From Nostoc sp. 'Peltigera membranacea cyanobiont' 210A (lineage in GTDB: Bacteria > Cyanobacteriota > Cyanobacteriia > Cyanobacteriales > Nostocaceae): 43,880 nucleotides of DNA. Below are positions 23,711 to 33,422 of this stretch, in pieces. Location of the stretch: contig NZ_NOLJ01000013.1 of assembly GCF_002246015.1 (NCBI RefSeq), forward strand, positions 19,497 to 63,376, read 5' to 3'. The position numbers were made by a program, and so were the translations under genes. The first letter of the stretch is position 1; every line of letters begins with the position of its first letter. The notes beneath the pieces are model-generated. The model was given only the letters and a program-made list of their open reading frames with translations. It was not told where the DNA came from and made no database searches.

Positions 23711-25912
23711 TTAATCCTTGTGGTTCAATCCTGGTGAAGTAGCAGAATTTAGTAAGTCTGGTTCATCCTGCTTGTAATAGGTAAAGCGGTTATATTCGGT
23801 TTCTGAGGCAGCACAATTAACAACTATGCCGAGAATGGTTTGTGCAGATTGCTGTAATAATTCCTTGGCGGTATTGGCACTACCAAAATCAAGCACTCCT
23901 GGTCGCACAACTAACAATATTCCATCAGTCATCTTACCTAAAGTCAATGCTTCGGCCTCAACAATCAGAGGAGAGCCATCTAGAATGACGAAATCATATT
24001 GTTGAGCGGCAGAGGCAACTAATGCCTTCATCGGCTTGGAATCCAGGATTGCTAAAGGATTGGGAGGAATCACACCCGAAGTCAGCACATCCAAATTTTC
24101 CATTACTTTGTTGACAGCGTCGGCAAAGTTAATCTGTTTTACAATTACGTTGGTTAATCCAACCGCATTCGTTAAGTTCCAAATGTGATGTTGTTGGGGA
24201 TGGTGCAGATCAGTATCAATCAGCAAAACGCGACGACCGAGTTGAGCTATTGTAGCTGCCAGATTTGCCGAAATAGTAGACTTACCCTCTTTTGGCACCG
24301 AACTTGTTACCACCAAGGTTTTTAGCTCTTTTTCTACATCCAGGAACTTCAAATTTGCTTGCAATAAACGATAAGCAGAACTAACAGGCGATCGCGGAAA
24401 ATCTCGTACTGGTAAGGTAGGAGTTGACCAGCAAGCATTTTTACTGTGAGGTATTGTATACTTGCCAAAGTGAGGAATCGATCCCAGCCAAGGATGATTA
24501 AATAGCTGCCGCGCTTCCTTAATGCTTTTTACCGATCTGTCACTAATTTCCAGCACCATCATAGTGATGAGAGCTGCTAATGTTGCTAACAATCCACCTA
24601 GTAACTGCGTCAGCGTTTTTTTCTTTGCTTCAGGACTCTCTGGAACTGAAGCCATTTCAACAATGCTTGCATTACCCATATTCTGCTGTTCTACGACTTG
24701 CACTTCTTGGAATTTTTTCAGCAGAGTTTCGTAGCTTGATTGCGCTGCGTCTAAGCGTTGCTGTAAGTCTCGCTGCCCCTGTTCTAGCTTGGGCAAAAGT
24801 CTGGAACGCCGTTGGTAGAGTTCTCTGGTATTGGAAAGTACTTTGACTTGACTAGTTAAGCCTAGTCGCTCTACTTCGGTATTAACAAATTTTTGAATCA
24901 GTTCTTGTTCAATTGTACCGATCTGTAATTTTCTATTGGATACATTGGAACGGCCTAAAATTTCACTGGTACGTCCCTGCAAGATTGCTTGAAGCGCAGC
25001 TTCTTTTTCTTTAAGATTAACAATTATGGGTGACTGCTCTTGATAAACTGATCGCGCAACTGCTAACTGACTCTGGACTTCTTGAAATTCTTTGAGTGCC
25101 TGCTGCACGCCAAGGGATTGACTGAGGGAACTTACAGCGATCGCTGCATCACTGCTTAAACCCACTTTATCCTGCAACGACGCTAACCGAGAATTAGCAT
25201 CGGCAAGTTGTGTTTGGGCTTTCGTAATTTCATTTTCTAATTGTGCGGCACTTGCTACCAAAGCTTTGGATTCTTCTTCTAGATTGGTAATGCCATTTCG
25301 TTCTTTGAAATTACGCAACTCTCTATTTGCTCGCTGCACTGTATTTTCGCTTCTGGGCAGTTGTTCAGCAATAACTCTCCGCGCTGCTGCTGCCTGTTTT
25401 CGGCTTGTCAAAATATTGTTGTTAATATAGGCTTGCATTAGTTGATTTACTACTGCTGCGGCAGTTTGAGGATTACTCTCATTAAAAGAAAGCTGTAAGA
25501 CATCAGCCCCGGGAATTTGTTTCACCTCTAATCGACCTTGTAAGGCTTCTGGTTTCAACAGATTGCCGTTTTGCTCCTTTAACTGGAGTTGAGTAATTAC
25601 TTGTTCCAATAAAGGAGTCGATAGGAGTACTTCTGATTCGGTCTTCATTGGGCTGCTTTGCAAAGTCAAAGGTGAAAATTCTTCCAAGCCAGTGCCTACA
25701 CCCGTGAGCGAAGCAATTCGGTCTACTTTCAGCAGCAGCTTCCCCTGTGCTCGATAGACTGGTTTTTGCAAAGAAGCAAATAACATCGACAACATCAGCA
25801 CGAACGAAAAAACACTTATAGTGGGAAACCAGCGACGCTTTAAAATCAGCCAGTATTGCTGCAAGTCGATTTCCAAAGAGTCTAGTGATACCGCTCGAGC
25901 CTTAGTTTTCAT
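23711..25912 (-). CDS. Wzc-type polysaccharide co-polymerase with tyrosine autokinase domain
   Basis: A 733-residue membrane protein. Residues 10-480 form a Wzz/chain-length domain: a membrane helix near 34-52, a long periplasmic coiled coil, and a second helix near 455-475 after ASVPESPEAKKKTLTQLLGG. The C-terminal BY-kinase has Walker A SSVPKEGKST (about 537-546), Walker A' RVLLIDTDLHHP (about 556-567) and Walker B FVILDGSPL (about 641). The C-terminal tail has few tyrosines (TEYNRFTYYKQ), fewer than E. coli Wzc. It controls chain length and export of the EPS. No Wzb phosphatase or Wza channel is in the window. Confidence 0.92.
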   Translation of the reverse strand: MKTKARAVSLDSLEIDLQQYWLILKRRWFPTISVFSFVLMLSMLFASLQKPVYRAQGKLLLKVDRIASLTGVGTGLEEFSPLTLQSSPMKTESEVLLSTPLLEQVITQLQLKEQNGNLLKPEALQGRLEVKQIPGADVLQLSFNESNPQTAAAVVNQLMQAYINNNILTSRKQAAAARRVIAEQLPRSENTVQRANRELRNFKERNGITNLEEESKALVASAAQLENEITKAQTQLADANSRLASLQDKVGLSSDAAIAVSSLSQSLGVQQALKEFQEVQSQLAVARSVYQEQSPIIVNLKEKEAALQAILQGRTSEILGRSNVSNRKLQIGTIEQELIQKFVNTEVERLGLTSQVKVLSNTRELYQRRSRLLPKLEQGQRDLQQRLDAAQSSYETLLKKFQEVQVVEQQNMGNASIVEMASVPESPEAKKKTLTQLLGGLLATLAALITMMVLEISDRSVKSIKEARQLFNHPWLGSIPHFGKYTIPHSKNACWSTPTLPVRDFPRSPVSSAYRLLQANLKFLDVEKELKTLVVTSSVPKEGKSTISANLAATIAQLGRRVLLIDTDLHHPQQHHIWNLTNAVGLTNVIVKQINFADAVNKVMENLDVLTSGVIPPNPLAILDSKPMKALVASAAQQYDFVILDGSPLIVEAEALTLGKMTDGILLVVRPGVLDFGSANTAKELLQQSAQTILGIVVNCAASETEYNRFTYYKQDEPDLLNSATSPGLNHKD

Positions 25913-26098
25913 GCAAAGCCTAAAGAATGTATTACAAAAAATTTTATCTAAATTCGTAACTTTTCACGGGATGTGGAAAAGTTTATTTTAATTGTTTTTC
26001 CAAATACTGAATCTTCCATTAAGTATTTTTATTAATTTATGATTATTTTAAGAATCAGCCTGGGGAAAACTACGTATTTTCGTTATAATCACTATCTT
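25913..26098. other. Leader region of the wzc-like gene with a dispersed palindrome
   Basis: This 186-bp AT-rich gap breaks the EPS cluster between GT4 and the Wzc-like gene, so an internal promoter is possible. It carries the 23-bp repeat at 25959-25981 (identical, inverted, to 12552-12574). On the minus strand this hairpin is read before the Wzc-like gene. Confidence 0.5.
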
Positions 26099-27283
26099 CT
26101 AGCTTTCTATAATTGATAGCTCCTCTCCTTTTTGAATTCTAGATTTACTAGCTATGCCAGAAATGTCTCCATATAGTTTCAGGTTGTCAGCAGTAATCCG
26201 GTTCCAATTGTAATTCATTTGCACATATCTTTGTGCATTGTTAGCCATTACTGCTAGTTGTTGTGGGTGATGAATCGCCCAGTGTAAGGAATTAATACAA
26301 GAATCTAAATTTTCAGATTCAAAAAGTATTCCCCGTTCCCCATTAATTAATTGCTGGTGGGGTGGGATATCGCTTGCTAATATCGGTATACCTTCCTGCA
26401 TAGCCTCTAGCATCGATAGAGGAAGTCCCTCTAAATTAGAAGGAAGGACGAATAATCCTGCTCCTCGGACAATTTCCCAAAGACGAGTGCCTCGGAGTTC
26501 ATCAGTAAATACTATATCTCGATTATTTGCAACCTTTTCTAATAGGTTTGAGGTAAAGGATTTAGTATCACTAACACCTCCAGTTAGAACAAGTTTCCAT
26601 CCAGATGGTTTCAGGGCACAGAAGGCGTCGATAAGCAAGTCGGGGCGCTTTTCTGGTACAAGTCTGCCCAAAAATATAATGTAGCGCCCCTGCCGAAGAC
26701 CTAACTGCGTGCCATAGGTAAAATTGGGGTCTGACTCACCGTAGCTGGCGGGAGCGTTAGGAATATACGCTGTCTCCCGACTGTAAGTTTGCAAAAAGTA
26801 TGTTTGCAACGCTTCTGATACTACAACTAGTCCGTGGGCAAAACGTACTGCGGTCTTCTCTCCCATTTGAATTAAGTGAGTAGAAAAATTACCCCACTTT
26901 GCACGTTGCCAGTCTAATCCGTGACAGGTAACTATTACTTTTGTAGAGTTGTAAACTCTGGGTAAAAAAGTAAATAAAGATGGGCCTAGAGCGTGGAAAT
27001 GAACAATATCATATTTGTTGCCTGTGGCAGCGATCGCTCCCAATGCTGAAGTGGCAAAAGCATCTACCCCTCTAAAATCCACACTGGGTAGAGATATAAC
27101 TCGAACGCCCTCATAGTTATAATTTTCAAGCCAAGAACCTTGAGTGTAGGAGGAACGGGCGAATAAATCTACAGAGTGGCCTTGTGCAACTATCCTGGGA
27201 TAAAGTTCCGCACAATAATGCTCAATTCCACCCTGCTTTGGAGGTAAACCTTTTGCACCGATTACAGCAATTTTCATAGTCAA
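26099..27283 (-). CDS. Glycosyltransferase family 4, DUF1972-like N terminus (EPS cluster)
   Basis: A 394-residue protein. The N terminus MKIAVIGAKGLPPKQGGIEH followed by Y-x-x-E-L-Y-P is the signature of the DUF1972/GT4 group often annotated as rhamnosyl- or glucosyltransferases of capsule clusters. The donor domain has RYIIFLGRLVPEKRPDLLID, WKLVLTGGVSD and NLEGLPLSMLEAMQEGIPIL. Start may be MTMK (27283) or MK (27277). About 130 bp separate it from the upstream GT4 gene. Predicted to add one sugar to the lipid-linked unit. Confidence 0.88.
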   Translation of the reverse strand: MTMKIAVIGAKGLPPKQGGIEHYCAELYPRIVAQGHSVDLFARSSYTQGSWLENYNYEGVRVISLPSVDFRGVDAFATSALGAIAATGNKYDIVHFHALGPSLFTFLPRVYNSTKVIVTCHGLDWQRAKWGNFSTHLIQMGEKTAVRFAHGLVVVSEALQTYFLQTYSRETAYIPNAPASYGESDPNFTYGTQLGLRQGRYIIFLGRLVPEKRPDLLIDAFCALKPSGWKLVLTGGVSDTKSFTSNLLEKVANNRDIVFTDELRGTRLWEIVRGAGLFVLPSNLEGLPLSMLEAMQEGIPILASDIPPHQQLINGERGILFESENLDSCINSLHWAIHHPQQLAVMANNAQRYVQMNYNWNRITADNLKLYGDISGIASKSRIQKGEELSIIES

Positions 27284-27412
27284 ATTTTATGCTCAAAAAA
27301 GGTGTACAACCTAATACTGAATACATCTTTATGTTGTTTTATGGGTTTAGTTGAATATCATTAATTTTCTTCAATCAGTGTTTGTATTTGGTTTAACTGC
27401 TAATTCCTACAA

Positions 27413-28627
27413 CTAACTAACAGCCAGAAACTTTCGCTTTTCCCAGCGAGTAAACATGTCGCTGTAAACATCCCTCACAACAGTACGAGCAGCATAAGGC
27501 TGTGCAGCGCGCACGCAGGACGCACTTGGATAATTTTCTGGATGTAGGATTACTTGTTGCAAAGCATCTGCTAAACACTCTGGCGATCGCTGTTCACAGA
27601 CAACTCCATTGTCCGCACTCAGTAATTTTGGGGTTTCACCACATCTAGTGGTAACTATTGGGGTTCCACTGGCAAGTGCCTCCAGAACTACTAAAGGTAG
27701 ACCTTCGTAAGCACTGCTAAGGACAAAGACATTACTAATACGATGCAACCCCGCTAGTTCTTGTATTGGAACTGCCCCCAGCATTGTTACCCGATTAGAC
27801 AATCCTAACTGAGCGATTTCTGTACGTAACGCTGCTGCCAATTCTCCATCCCCGGCTATCAGTAAGTGAGTATGTGGTTCATTTAAAGCTGCGATTGCAC
27901 GTATTAACAAAATCGGATCTTTTTGAGGATGTAGCCGTCCAGCAAACAGGATAAAGCGTGTTTCTGCGTTCAAATTCAAGCTTTTGGCCAGATCCCGTCT
28001 CTGTGCTTCTCGCTGTTCCTGACTCAAGGGGTAGAAAATCTCGTTATCAAATGAATTTTTGATATATGCAACACGGTCTTTGATTAGAGGATACCGCTGT
28101 TTATACAATTGTGCTGAATCAGTATTACATGAAAAAATTTGGCTAAACTGCCGAACTAGCAAGCTTTCTAATGCAAAATATGCCGCGGGAAATGTCCGCC
28201 ATAAAATCGCATTCTTATCACCTACCGCTTTGATCTGCGTATGAATATCGTTGTGAATAAAAAGGGTTTTCTCTCCTCGCCATTTCAAGGCTGCTAAACT
28301 TGGTTCTAGCCGATGAAAGTGCATAAAGTCTGATTCCAAGCGATGACCGACAAGCGCAGCTGCATACTTAACCGTGGTCGGTACCAGACTTCGGAAGTTA
28401 TCATTTTCCAGGGTAAAAAGCGGGAAAAAACGAATTTCTCTACCTGCTAATTCTGCTTCCTGCCACTTACCGATTGTTTGAGTGCGATCGCTTCCTGTCC
28501 CTACTAGTCGTACCTCAAATTCACTGGGAGCGTATTTAATAAATGTATTTATGAGTGTCTGTATTCCTCCAATGGTAGAGTGCCAAGGATTAAACTGGTA
28601 AAAAATAGTCAAAACAGGTTTACGCAT
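27413..28627 (-). CDS. Glycosyltransferase family 4, first gene of the EPS operon
   Basis: A 404-residue GT4 enzyme. N-terminal acceptor loop FNPWHSTIGGIQTLINTFIK; donor domain RFILFAGRLHPQKDPILLIR, HLLIAGDGELAAALR, and SSAYEGLPLVVLEALASGTP with the E-x7-E pair. As the first minus-strand gene after the 944-bp divergent gap, it probably starts the EPS transcript. Two TATCC-N7-TATCC repeats lie in the gap upstream (28829-28850 is about 200 bp from the start). Acceptor and donor sugars are not predictable. Confidence 0.9.
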   Translation of the reverse strand: MRKPVLTIFYQFNPWHSTIGGIQTLINTFIKYAPSEFEVRLVGTGSDRTQTIGKWQEAELAGREIRFFPLFTLENDNFRSLVPTTVKYAAALVGHRLESDFMHFHRLEPSLAALKWRGEKTLFIHNDIHTQIKAVGDKNAILWRTFPAAYFALESLLVRQFSQIFSCNTDSAQLYKQRYPLIKDRVAYIKNSFDNEIFYPLSQEQREAQRRDLAKSLNLNAETRFILFAGRLHPQKDPILLIRAIAALNEPHTHLLIAGDGELAAALRTEIAQLGLSNRVTMLGAVPIQELAGLHRISNVFVLSSAYEGLPLVVLEALASGTPIVTTRCGETPKLLSADNGVVCEQRSPECLADALQQVILHPENYPSASCVRAAQPYAARTVVRDVYSDMFTRWEKRKFLAVS

Positions 28628-28828
28628 GACTTCTATGAATCACCGTATATCTCCCACGGTTTTTGTAACTTTAAACTATGTAAAAATATTGGCTGATTAA
28701 GCTTGTATTTTTACGTCCAAATATACTGGGCGTTTTACTAAGTAGTTAAGTATCTTTACCCCTATAGCATCCCTTGAAAGCTCAAAGAACAATACTATCT
28801 ATAGATACTGTCCTAGGCAAATATATAG

Positions 28829-28850
28829 TTATCCACCAAGTTATCCGCTT
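28829..28850 (+). promoter_or_regulatory. TATCC-N7-TATCC direct repeat, copy 1
   Basis: TTATCCACCAAG followed by TTATCCGCTT: two TTATCC half-sites exactly 12 bp apart, about one helical turn, on one DNA face. Same arrangement at 29418-29439 and, inverted, at 35019-35039. Suggests a site for a dimeric regulator; which one is inference. Confidence 0.5.
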
Positions 28851-29417
28851 GAGTATTATGACTTAGCTGTATAATAATGCTTGGCTTGCTAAGGGTAAAT
28901 ACTTGGTATCATCAGTTGGAGCTAATATAACTTGTGGCATTAAGCTTAACATTGGCGTTTGACGCCGCTCCTGTAAATTAATAACTTAAAGAACTGGTAT
29001 AGATTGTTGGCGTAACCTTTAGATAAAGACAGGCTAAGACCCAGAAAGCTAGATTAGTAGCTAAAGCTGGAAATGAGTAAAGTTGTCAAGGCTTGTTGCT
29101 TTGCTAGTGATTTGCCAAAGTATCCAGAGATTTCTATATGATTGACCGTTAAAAGTCTTCTAAAGTCGGGAACTGGCTGCGGAATTACAAAGTCTAGATG
29201 CGCTTTTGCGATCGCCCAAGTACACTCCCAGTTTTATACTAAGTAAGTCAGCACCAAAAAACTAAACCATGTAAAGATAAACAAATACGGCTCGTTTAAG
29301 GGTATTTATGACTTGTGAACAAGATAAAACCCTATTAAACCTGAGTACTAGGGATTTACGACAAAAAGTGGTCAAGATTAGATCAATGCAAACAGCATCC
29401 TCTAGGGTGAAATAAAA

Positions 29418-29439
29418 TTATCCACTCAGCTATCCACCT
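29418..29439 (+). promoter_or_regulatory. TATCC-N7-TATCC direct repeat, copy 2
   Basis: TTATCCACTCAG then CTATCCACCT, about 130 bp upstream of the GAF kinase start. The preceding AATAAAA is also shared with copy 3 at 35 kb. Confidence 0.5.
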
Positions 29440-29571
29440 AGTTGTACCTGATTTTTAATATTTACTCCCTACAGAGTAAGTACTTGCCAATATGCTAAAA
29501 ATAGTAGATTTACGCGATAGAAAGATGACAAAAGTAAATCTTAGGATTTATCTTTATTCTATAAGCAGATC

Positions 29572-30804
29572 ATGCTTCAGACTCTTCTAATGAATGAAAT
29601 TATATTAACTGAGAATGAAACCCTCAGGCTCCAAGCCCTGCGCCAATATCAGATTTTAGACACTATTTGTGAAAGTGCCTTCGATGATCTCACCCGTTTA
29701 GCGGCACAAATTTGTCGTACTCCCATAGCTTTAATCAGCTTCATTGATGAGTCCCGTCAGTGGTTCAAATCGAAAGTCGGATTAGACAGTGAATCAACCT
29801 CCCGCGATTTGGCATTCTGTGCCCACGCGATTTTGCAGCCCCATGACATCTTGATTATTTCAGATACACTACTCGATCAGCGTTTTGCTACCAACCCATT
29901 AGTAACTTCCGACCCTTATATTCGGTTTTATGCTGGTGCGCCGCTAATAACACCGGAAGGATATGCTTTAGGAACACTCTGTGTGATAGACCATGTACCA
30001 CGACAGATGAACTCAGAGCAACTGGAAGCATTGCAAGCGTTGAGTCGTCAAGTCATGACTCAAATGGAGTTAAAGCGCAATTTACATAAACTAGAACGTA
30101 TAACTAGTGATGAAAACAAAAAGATTGAATACCTAATTTCTGCCCTTTCCCACGATCTACGTACTCCTTTGCTAGCTACTCGTGGCACTTTGTACGCGAT
30201 GCTAGGTGGAGCTTTTGGTTCTGTGAGCGACACTTGGAGAGATGTACTAGAAGATTGCCGCCAAGCTAACGAAGACCTCTTGAAGTTTGTCGAAGCTCTG
30301 TTAAATGTATCTCGCTACAAAACCGAAGTTTCTAAAAGCTCGAAGTCCGAAATAATTAACTGGAAAAACATTTTTGCCGAAACCATTCTCCGCAGCAATG
30401 CTACTCGGAAACAAAAGTATCCAATCAGATATAAAATTGCTTCTTTACTGCCAATTGTGTACGGTAATGCTTTTGAGATTCAACAAGTTGTGCAGACATT
30501 ACTTGATAATGCTGTAAAAGTCAATAATCTAGACCAAGAAATTACCCTTGAGGTAGCATTATTTGGAGTTGAGAAAGTAAAAATATCAGTGCGATACAAT
30601 GGCTTGGGGATTACACCTTTAGACAATAAAAACCTTTTTAACAGCTTTATTCAAGGACGTGGCCGGAATAACATAGATAAGTTAGGTCTTTACTTATGCC
30701 TTCAAATTGTAGAGGCTCACAAAGGCACTATCAACGTGGAAAGTACCCTCACCGAGGGTACTACATTCTGGTTTACCTTGCCTGTCACCTTATTCAAAAG
30801 CTAA
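29572..30804 (+). CDS. GAF-domain histidine kinase with degenerate ATP-binding domain
   Basis: A 410-residue soluble sensor. GAF domain at about 35-165 (FDDLTRLAAQICRTPIALIS, FYAGAPLITPEGYALGTLCV). The H-box ALSHDLRTPL carries His194. The N-box LLDNAV (Asn313) is kept, but in the G1 box the usual Asp is Tyr342 (SVRYNGLGI) and in the G2 box the first Gly is Lys370 (DKLGLYL). The paralogue encoded 1.1 kb downstream has both residues (RDYGSGI, SGLGLYL). It is therefore likely weak or inactive in ATP binding, though still able to be phosphorylated on His or to bind a partner. ATG 29572 used; ATG 29593 (MNEIIL) is possible. A stem-loop follows at 30932-30970. Confidence 0.85.
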   Translation: MLQTLLMNEIILTENETLRLQALRQYQILDTICESAFDDLTRLAAQICRTPIALISFIDESRQWFKSKVGLDSESTSRDLAFCAHAILQPHDILIISDTLLDQRFATNPLVTSDPYIRFYAGAPLITPEGYALGTLCVIDHVPRQMNSEQLEALQALSRQVMTQMELKRNLHKLERITSDENKKIEYLISALSHDLRTPLLATRGTLYAMLGGAFGSVSDTWRDVLEDCRQANEDLLKFVEALLNVSRYKTEVSKSSKSEIINWKNIFAETILRSNATRKQKYPIRYKIASLLPIVYGNAFEIQQVVQTLLDNAVKVNNLDQEITLEVALFGVEKVKISVRYNGLGITPLDNKNLFNSFIQGRGRNNIDKLGLYLCLQIVEAHKGTINVESTLTEGTTFWFTLPVTLFKS

Positions 30805-31892
30805 ATACCCAAAGCGAGAAAAGATGTATAAATTATTTTAAGTAATTTAAGACATTTGTAAAGATTTTATTTTGATAATTATAGTTATATTTTGCATTTT
30901 CCCGTATTAATCTATACTTTCTAAAAATTTCAGCGATAAAGCTACATTAGTTTTATTGGCTTTTATCGCTAAATAAAAGACTTTGGCTTAAATACTGAGT
31001 GATTTAAATATAATATTATTTTTTGTAACGTTTTGTGCAAAGATACAAATACACTTTATATCTTGAACTTTATCAATCGGTATGAGCGAGCACTGTTTCT
31101 GGATGCTGTTTGGGAAAACAACTTGTATTGCTATATTTGCCCTGGCTATTGTCGTCACATTTACATCCCTTAAGCCTGTTTGTACTGCTAAATCAGACTT
31201 TGGTAGATCGCAGACGGGAAGTAAAATTCCTGCACTGTATTTGTATGGAGAAATCGTTGGCATGGGCGAAGGACTTTTTCGTTCTTTCAGCAGAGCAAAA
31301 ACATGGATAGACATCGCCTTTTTACACCAGCCTATCGGCAATGAGCCTAATGTAATGGAGGCTAGGTGACAGCAATTATAACTAGTCTTTACTGCGACTA
31401 AAGGTAGCTAAACATACTACGATAATTCCTAAAAATATGTTTATTTTAGATTTAACTTCATAAATAATCTCTAATAGTAAATTTCACAGTGGGTTAAGTA
31501 GGAAATTTTATCTAAAAGACTTTTAATTTGTGTATATTATGTTAAGTTTCGTAAATATACAACTATATTTACTCCGTTATTTAAGTAAGTCGGCACGATT
31601 AAACCAAGGTATGTTGAGTTTTGTAAAAATCCTGGAACGATTCATTTATAAACTCTTTACTGACTTTACAGTTGGTTCGACATGTTTCTTTTTTAACGCC
31701 GACTTGCTTAATACTTTGAATTGTCAATACTAAAATTATAAAAAATGAAGGATTTTATATGTAATATATGAACAATTAACACTTTTAAATAACAACTTTG
31801 ATAGCAAGCAGCAAAGCGGTTGCAGTTCGAGAGTCTGGAATTTTTATTAGTATGCTAGGTAACTGTAATTAAGGTGGTGGAGATATTAGATA
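30805..31892. other. Long intergenic region between the two kinase genes
   Basis: About 1.09 kb, AT-rich. It contains the stem-loop at 30932-30970. Overlapping opposite-strand frames at 31082-31369 (plus, one N-terminal hydrophobic segment) and 30988-31341 (minus) and a 67-codon frame at 31530-31733 have no recognisable domain and no good ribosome-binding site; I could not decide if any is a gene. GGAG at 31879-31882 precedes the next gene. Confidence 0.4.
30932..30970. terminator. Stem-loop downstream of the GAF kinase gene
   Basis: AGCGATAAA-GC / GC-TTTTATCGCT arms with a 16-nt loop, 128 bp after the stop codon. There is no T-run on the plus strand; on the minus strand a T5 run follows after 3-4 bases. 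Could be a transcript end in either direction. Confidence 0.35.
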
Positions 31893-33422
31893 GTGATAGC
31901 TATTAGCTTGATACCTTTCCTAATTCATTCATCTAGAAAAGGTAATTTTTTAACTCCTCTCCATACTAGTATTTCGGTACTAGTCTTGTTTTTATTTGTA
32001 CAGCAAGTCTTCAACCTTTTCATAGCACACCTAAATCATGAAGCATGTGACCGGGTAACCCATGCTTTATTGGTAGAGCGAGAAGGAGAACGTCTACTCA
32101 ATGCTGTGATAGATAATGAAGAAAAAGGTTTTTTAGAAAATTCCAGTCGGGGACAAACCAATCCTATAGATTATGGTGAGAAGAAGCCTAACTTCAATCA
32201 TCTGTACAATCTCGTACAAGACAACCCTGCTCAAATAAAGCAACTCGATAAAATTAGATATATCTATAACCAGTGGCAAAGGGAATTGAAGCAAAAAGCG
32301 CTTTCTGGTTCTGTCAGGAACTCTGCTGTGGCAAAAAGCACTTTATTTGATTCCTTGCACAACGAGATTGAGAACCTGATTCAGGGCCAAGAGATGCTTT
32401 TGAGGGTTCGCAAAAATCGTGTACGGCGCTTGAATGATATTAATACTGCGATAAACATTTTCAGCACCTTAGTTATTTTGTTAGGAGCGATTTTAAATTT
32501 CCAGTTGTTGCATCGGCGAGTCAAGCTTCCATTAAACAAATTGACACAAGTTTGTGAACTTTGGCAAGCGGGACAAATGGAAGTGCAACTCTGCCATTCT
32601 TCTATAGATGAGATCGGGCAACTAGCTGGAGTTCTTAACGCGATCGCTGATAAGACTCGTCACCGTCAAGAAAGCATTGAGGGGCGTAACCAACAGCTTG
32701 AAGACATGATATCTGCACTTTCCCACGACCTACGCATTCCTTTACTTGCCACTCGTAACACTTTAGACTGTATGAGCAGAGGGGCTTTTGGTTCAGTAAA
32801 TGACACCTGGAAGGAAGTGTTTGAAGAGTATCATCAAGCTAATGAGGATCTGCTTAAGCTTGTAGAACTCCTCTTAGATATCTCTCGTTATGAAGCACGC
32901 AGCGCTTGTTTAGCCTGCGATCGCCTGAATTGGGAAAAGATTTTAATTAAAGTAATTGGTCAGGTAAAAGCAACATCTACACGTGAGTTAGGCTTCGTTT
33001 GTAAAATTTCTCAATTGCTGCCAACTGTCTACGGTGATGAATTAGAAATTCAACGGGTTTTACAAAACTTACTTGATAACGCTGTACGGGTAAGTAAGCC
33101 CAAAGGGGAAATTCTTCTTGAGATAACGCCTTATGAAGAAGGCCAAGTGAAGATTTCGGTGCGTGATTACGGTTCAGGAATTGCACCCCAAGCTCAGGAA
33201 AAGCTGTTCCACCGTTTTATTCAAGGACGAGGGCATCGTGGAAGAAGTGGGCTTGGTTTGTACTTATGTCGTCAAATTATTGAGGCTCACGAAGGAAACA
33301 TTGGTGTCGAAAGTTCTCTTGGAAAGGGAAGTACTTTCTGGTTTACTCTCCCAAGTGCCATAAATAAACTTGATTGCAACGATGAACAGAATATAACCAG
33401 ATGTAGTAATAATGATACCTAA
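31893..33422 (+). CDS. CHASE3/HAMP membrane histidine kinase
   Basis: A 509-residue sensor kinase: membrane helix at about 25-47, an extracytoplasmic helical domain (50-185) with the CHASE3-like AVIDNEEKGFLE, a second helix at 186-207, HAMP (208-262), H-box ALSHDLRIPL with His278, N-box LLDNAVRV (Asn395), G1 RDYGSGI (Asp425) and G2 SGLGLYL (Gly453, Gly455). All kinase motifs are intact. From the H-box on it is closely similar to the GAF kinase, so the two share an origin and presumably the partner. GTG 31893 start with GGAG 10 nt upstream. The stop overlaps the response-regulator start by 11 bp, so the two are translated together. Confidence 0.9.
   Translation: MIAISLIPFLIHSSRKGNFLTPLHTSISVLVLFLFVQQVFNLFIAHLNHEACDRVTHALLVEREGERLLNAVIDNEEKGFLENSSRGQTNPIDYGEKKPNFNHLYNLVQDNPAQIKQLDKIRYIYNQWQRELKQKALSGSVRNSAVAKSTLFDSLHNEIENLIQGQEMLLRVRKNRVRRLNDINTAINIFSTLVILLGAILNFQLLHRRVKLPLNKLTQVCELWQAGQMEVQLCHSSIDEIGQLAGVLNAIADKTRHRQESIEGRNQQLEDMISALSHDLRIPLLATRNTLDCMSRGAFGSVNDTWKEVFEEYHQANEDLLKLVELLLDISRYEARSACLACDRLNWEKILIKVIGQVKATSTRELGFVCKISQLLPTVYGDELEIQRVLQNLLDNAVRVSKPKGEILLEITPYEEGQVKISVRDYGSGIAPQAQEKLFHRFIQGRGHRGRSGLGLYLCRQIIEAHEGNIGVESSLGKGSTFWFTLPSAINKLDCNDEQNITRCSNNDT

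Larger units (their letters stand above)
28628..29571. promoter_or_regulatory. Divergent control region between the EPS operon and the sensor kinases
   Basis: 944 bp without a supported gene, between the divergent first EPS gene and the GAF kinase gene. It carries two copies of the 12-bp-period direct repeat (28829-28850 and 29418-29439) and one HIP1 site near 29208. It likely holds the promoters of both directions. No -35/-10 pair was assigned. Confidence 0.5.

Noticed and set aside
31082..31369. 95-codon plus-strand frame and the overlapping 117-codon minus-strand frame at 30988-31341
   Set aside because: They are antisense to each other, neither has a recognisable domain or good ribosome-binding site, so neither is called.
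31530..31733. 67-codon plus-strand frame with repeated MLSF blocks
   Set aside because: The repeat reflects similar AT-rich DNA segments; no ribosome-binding site or known family.
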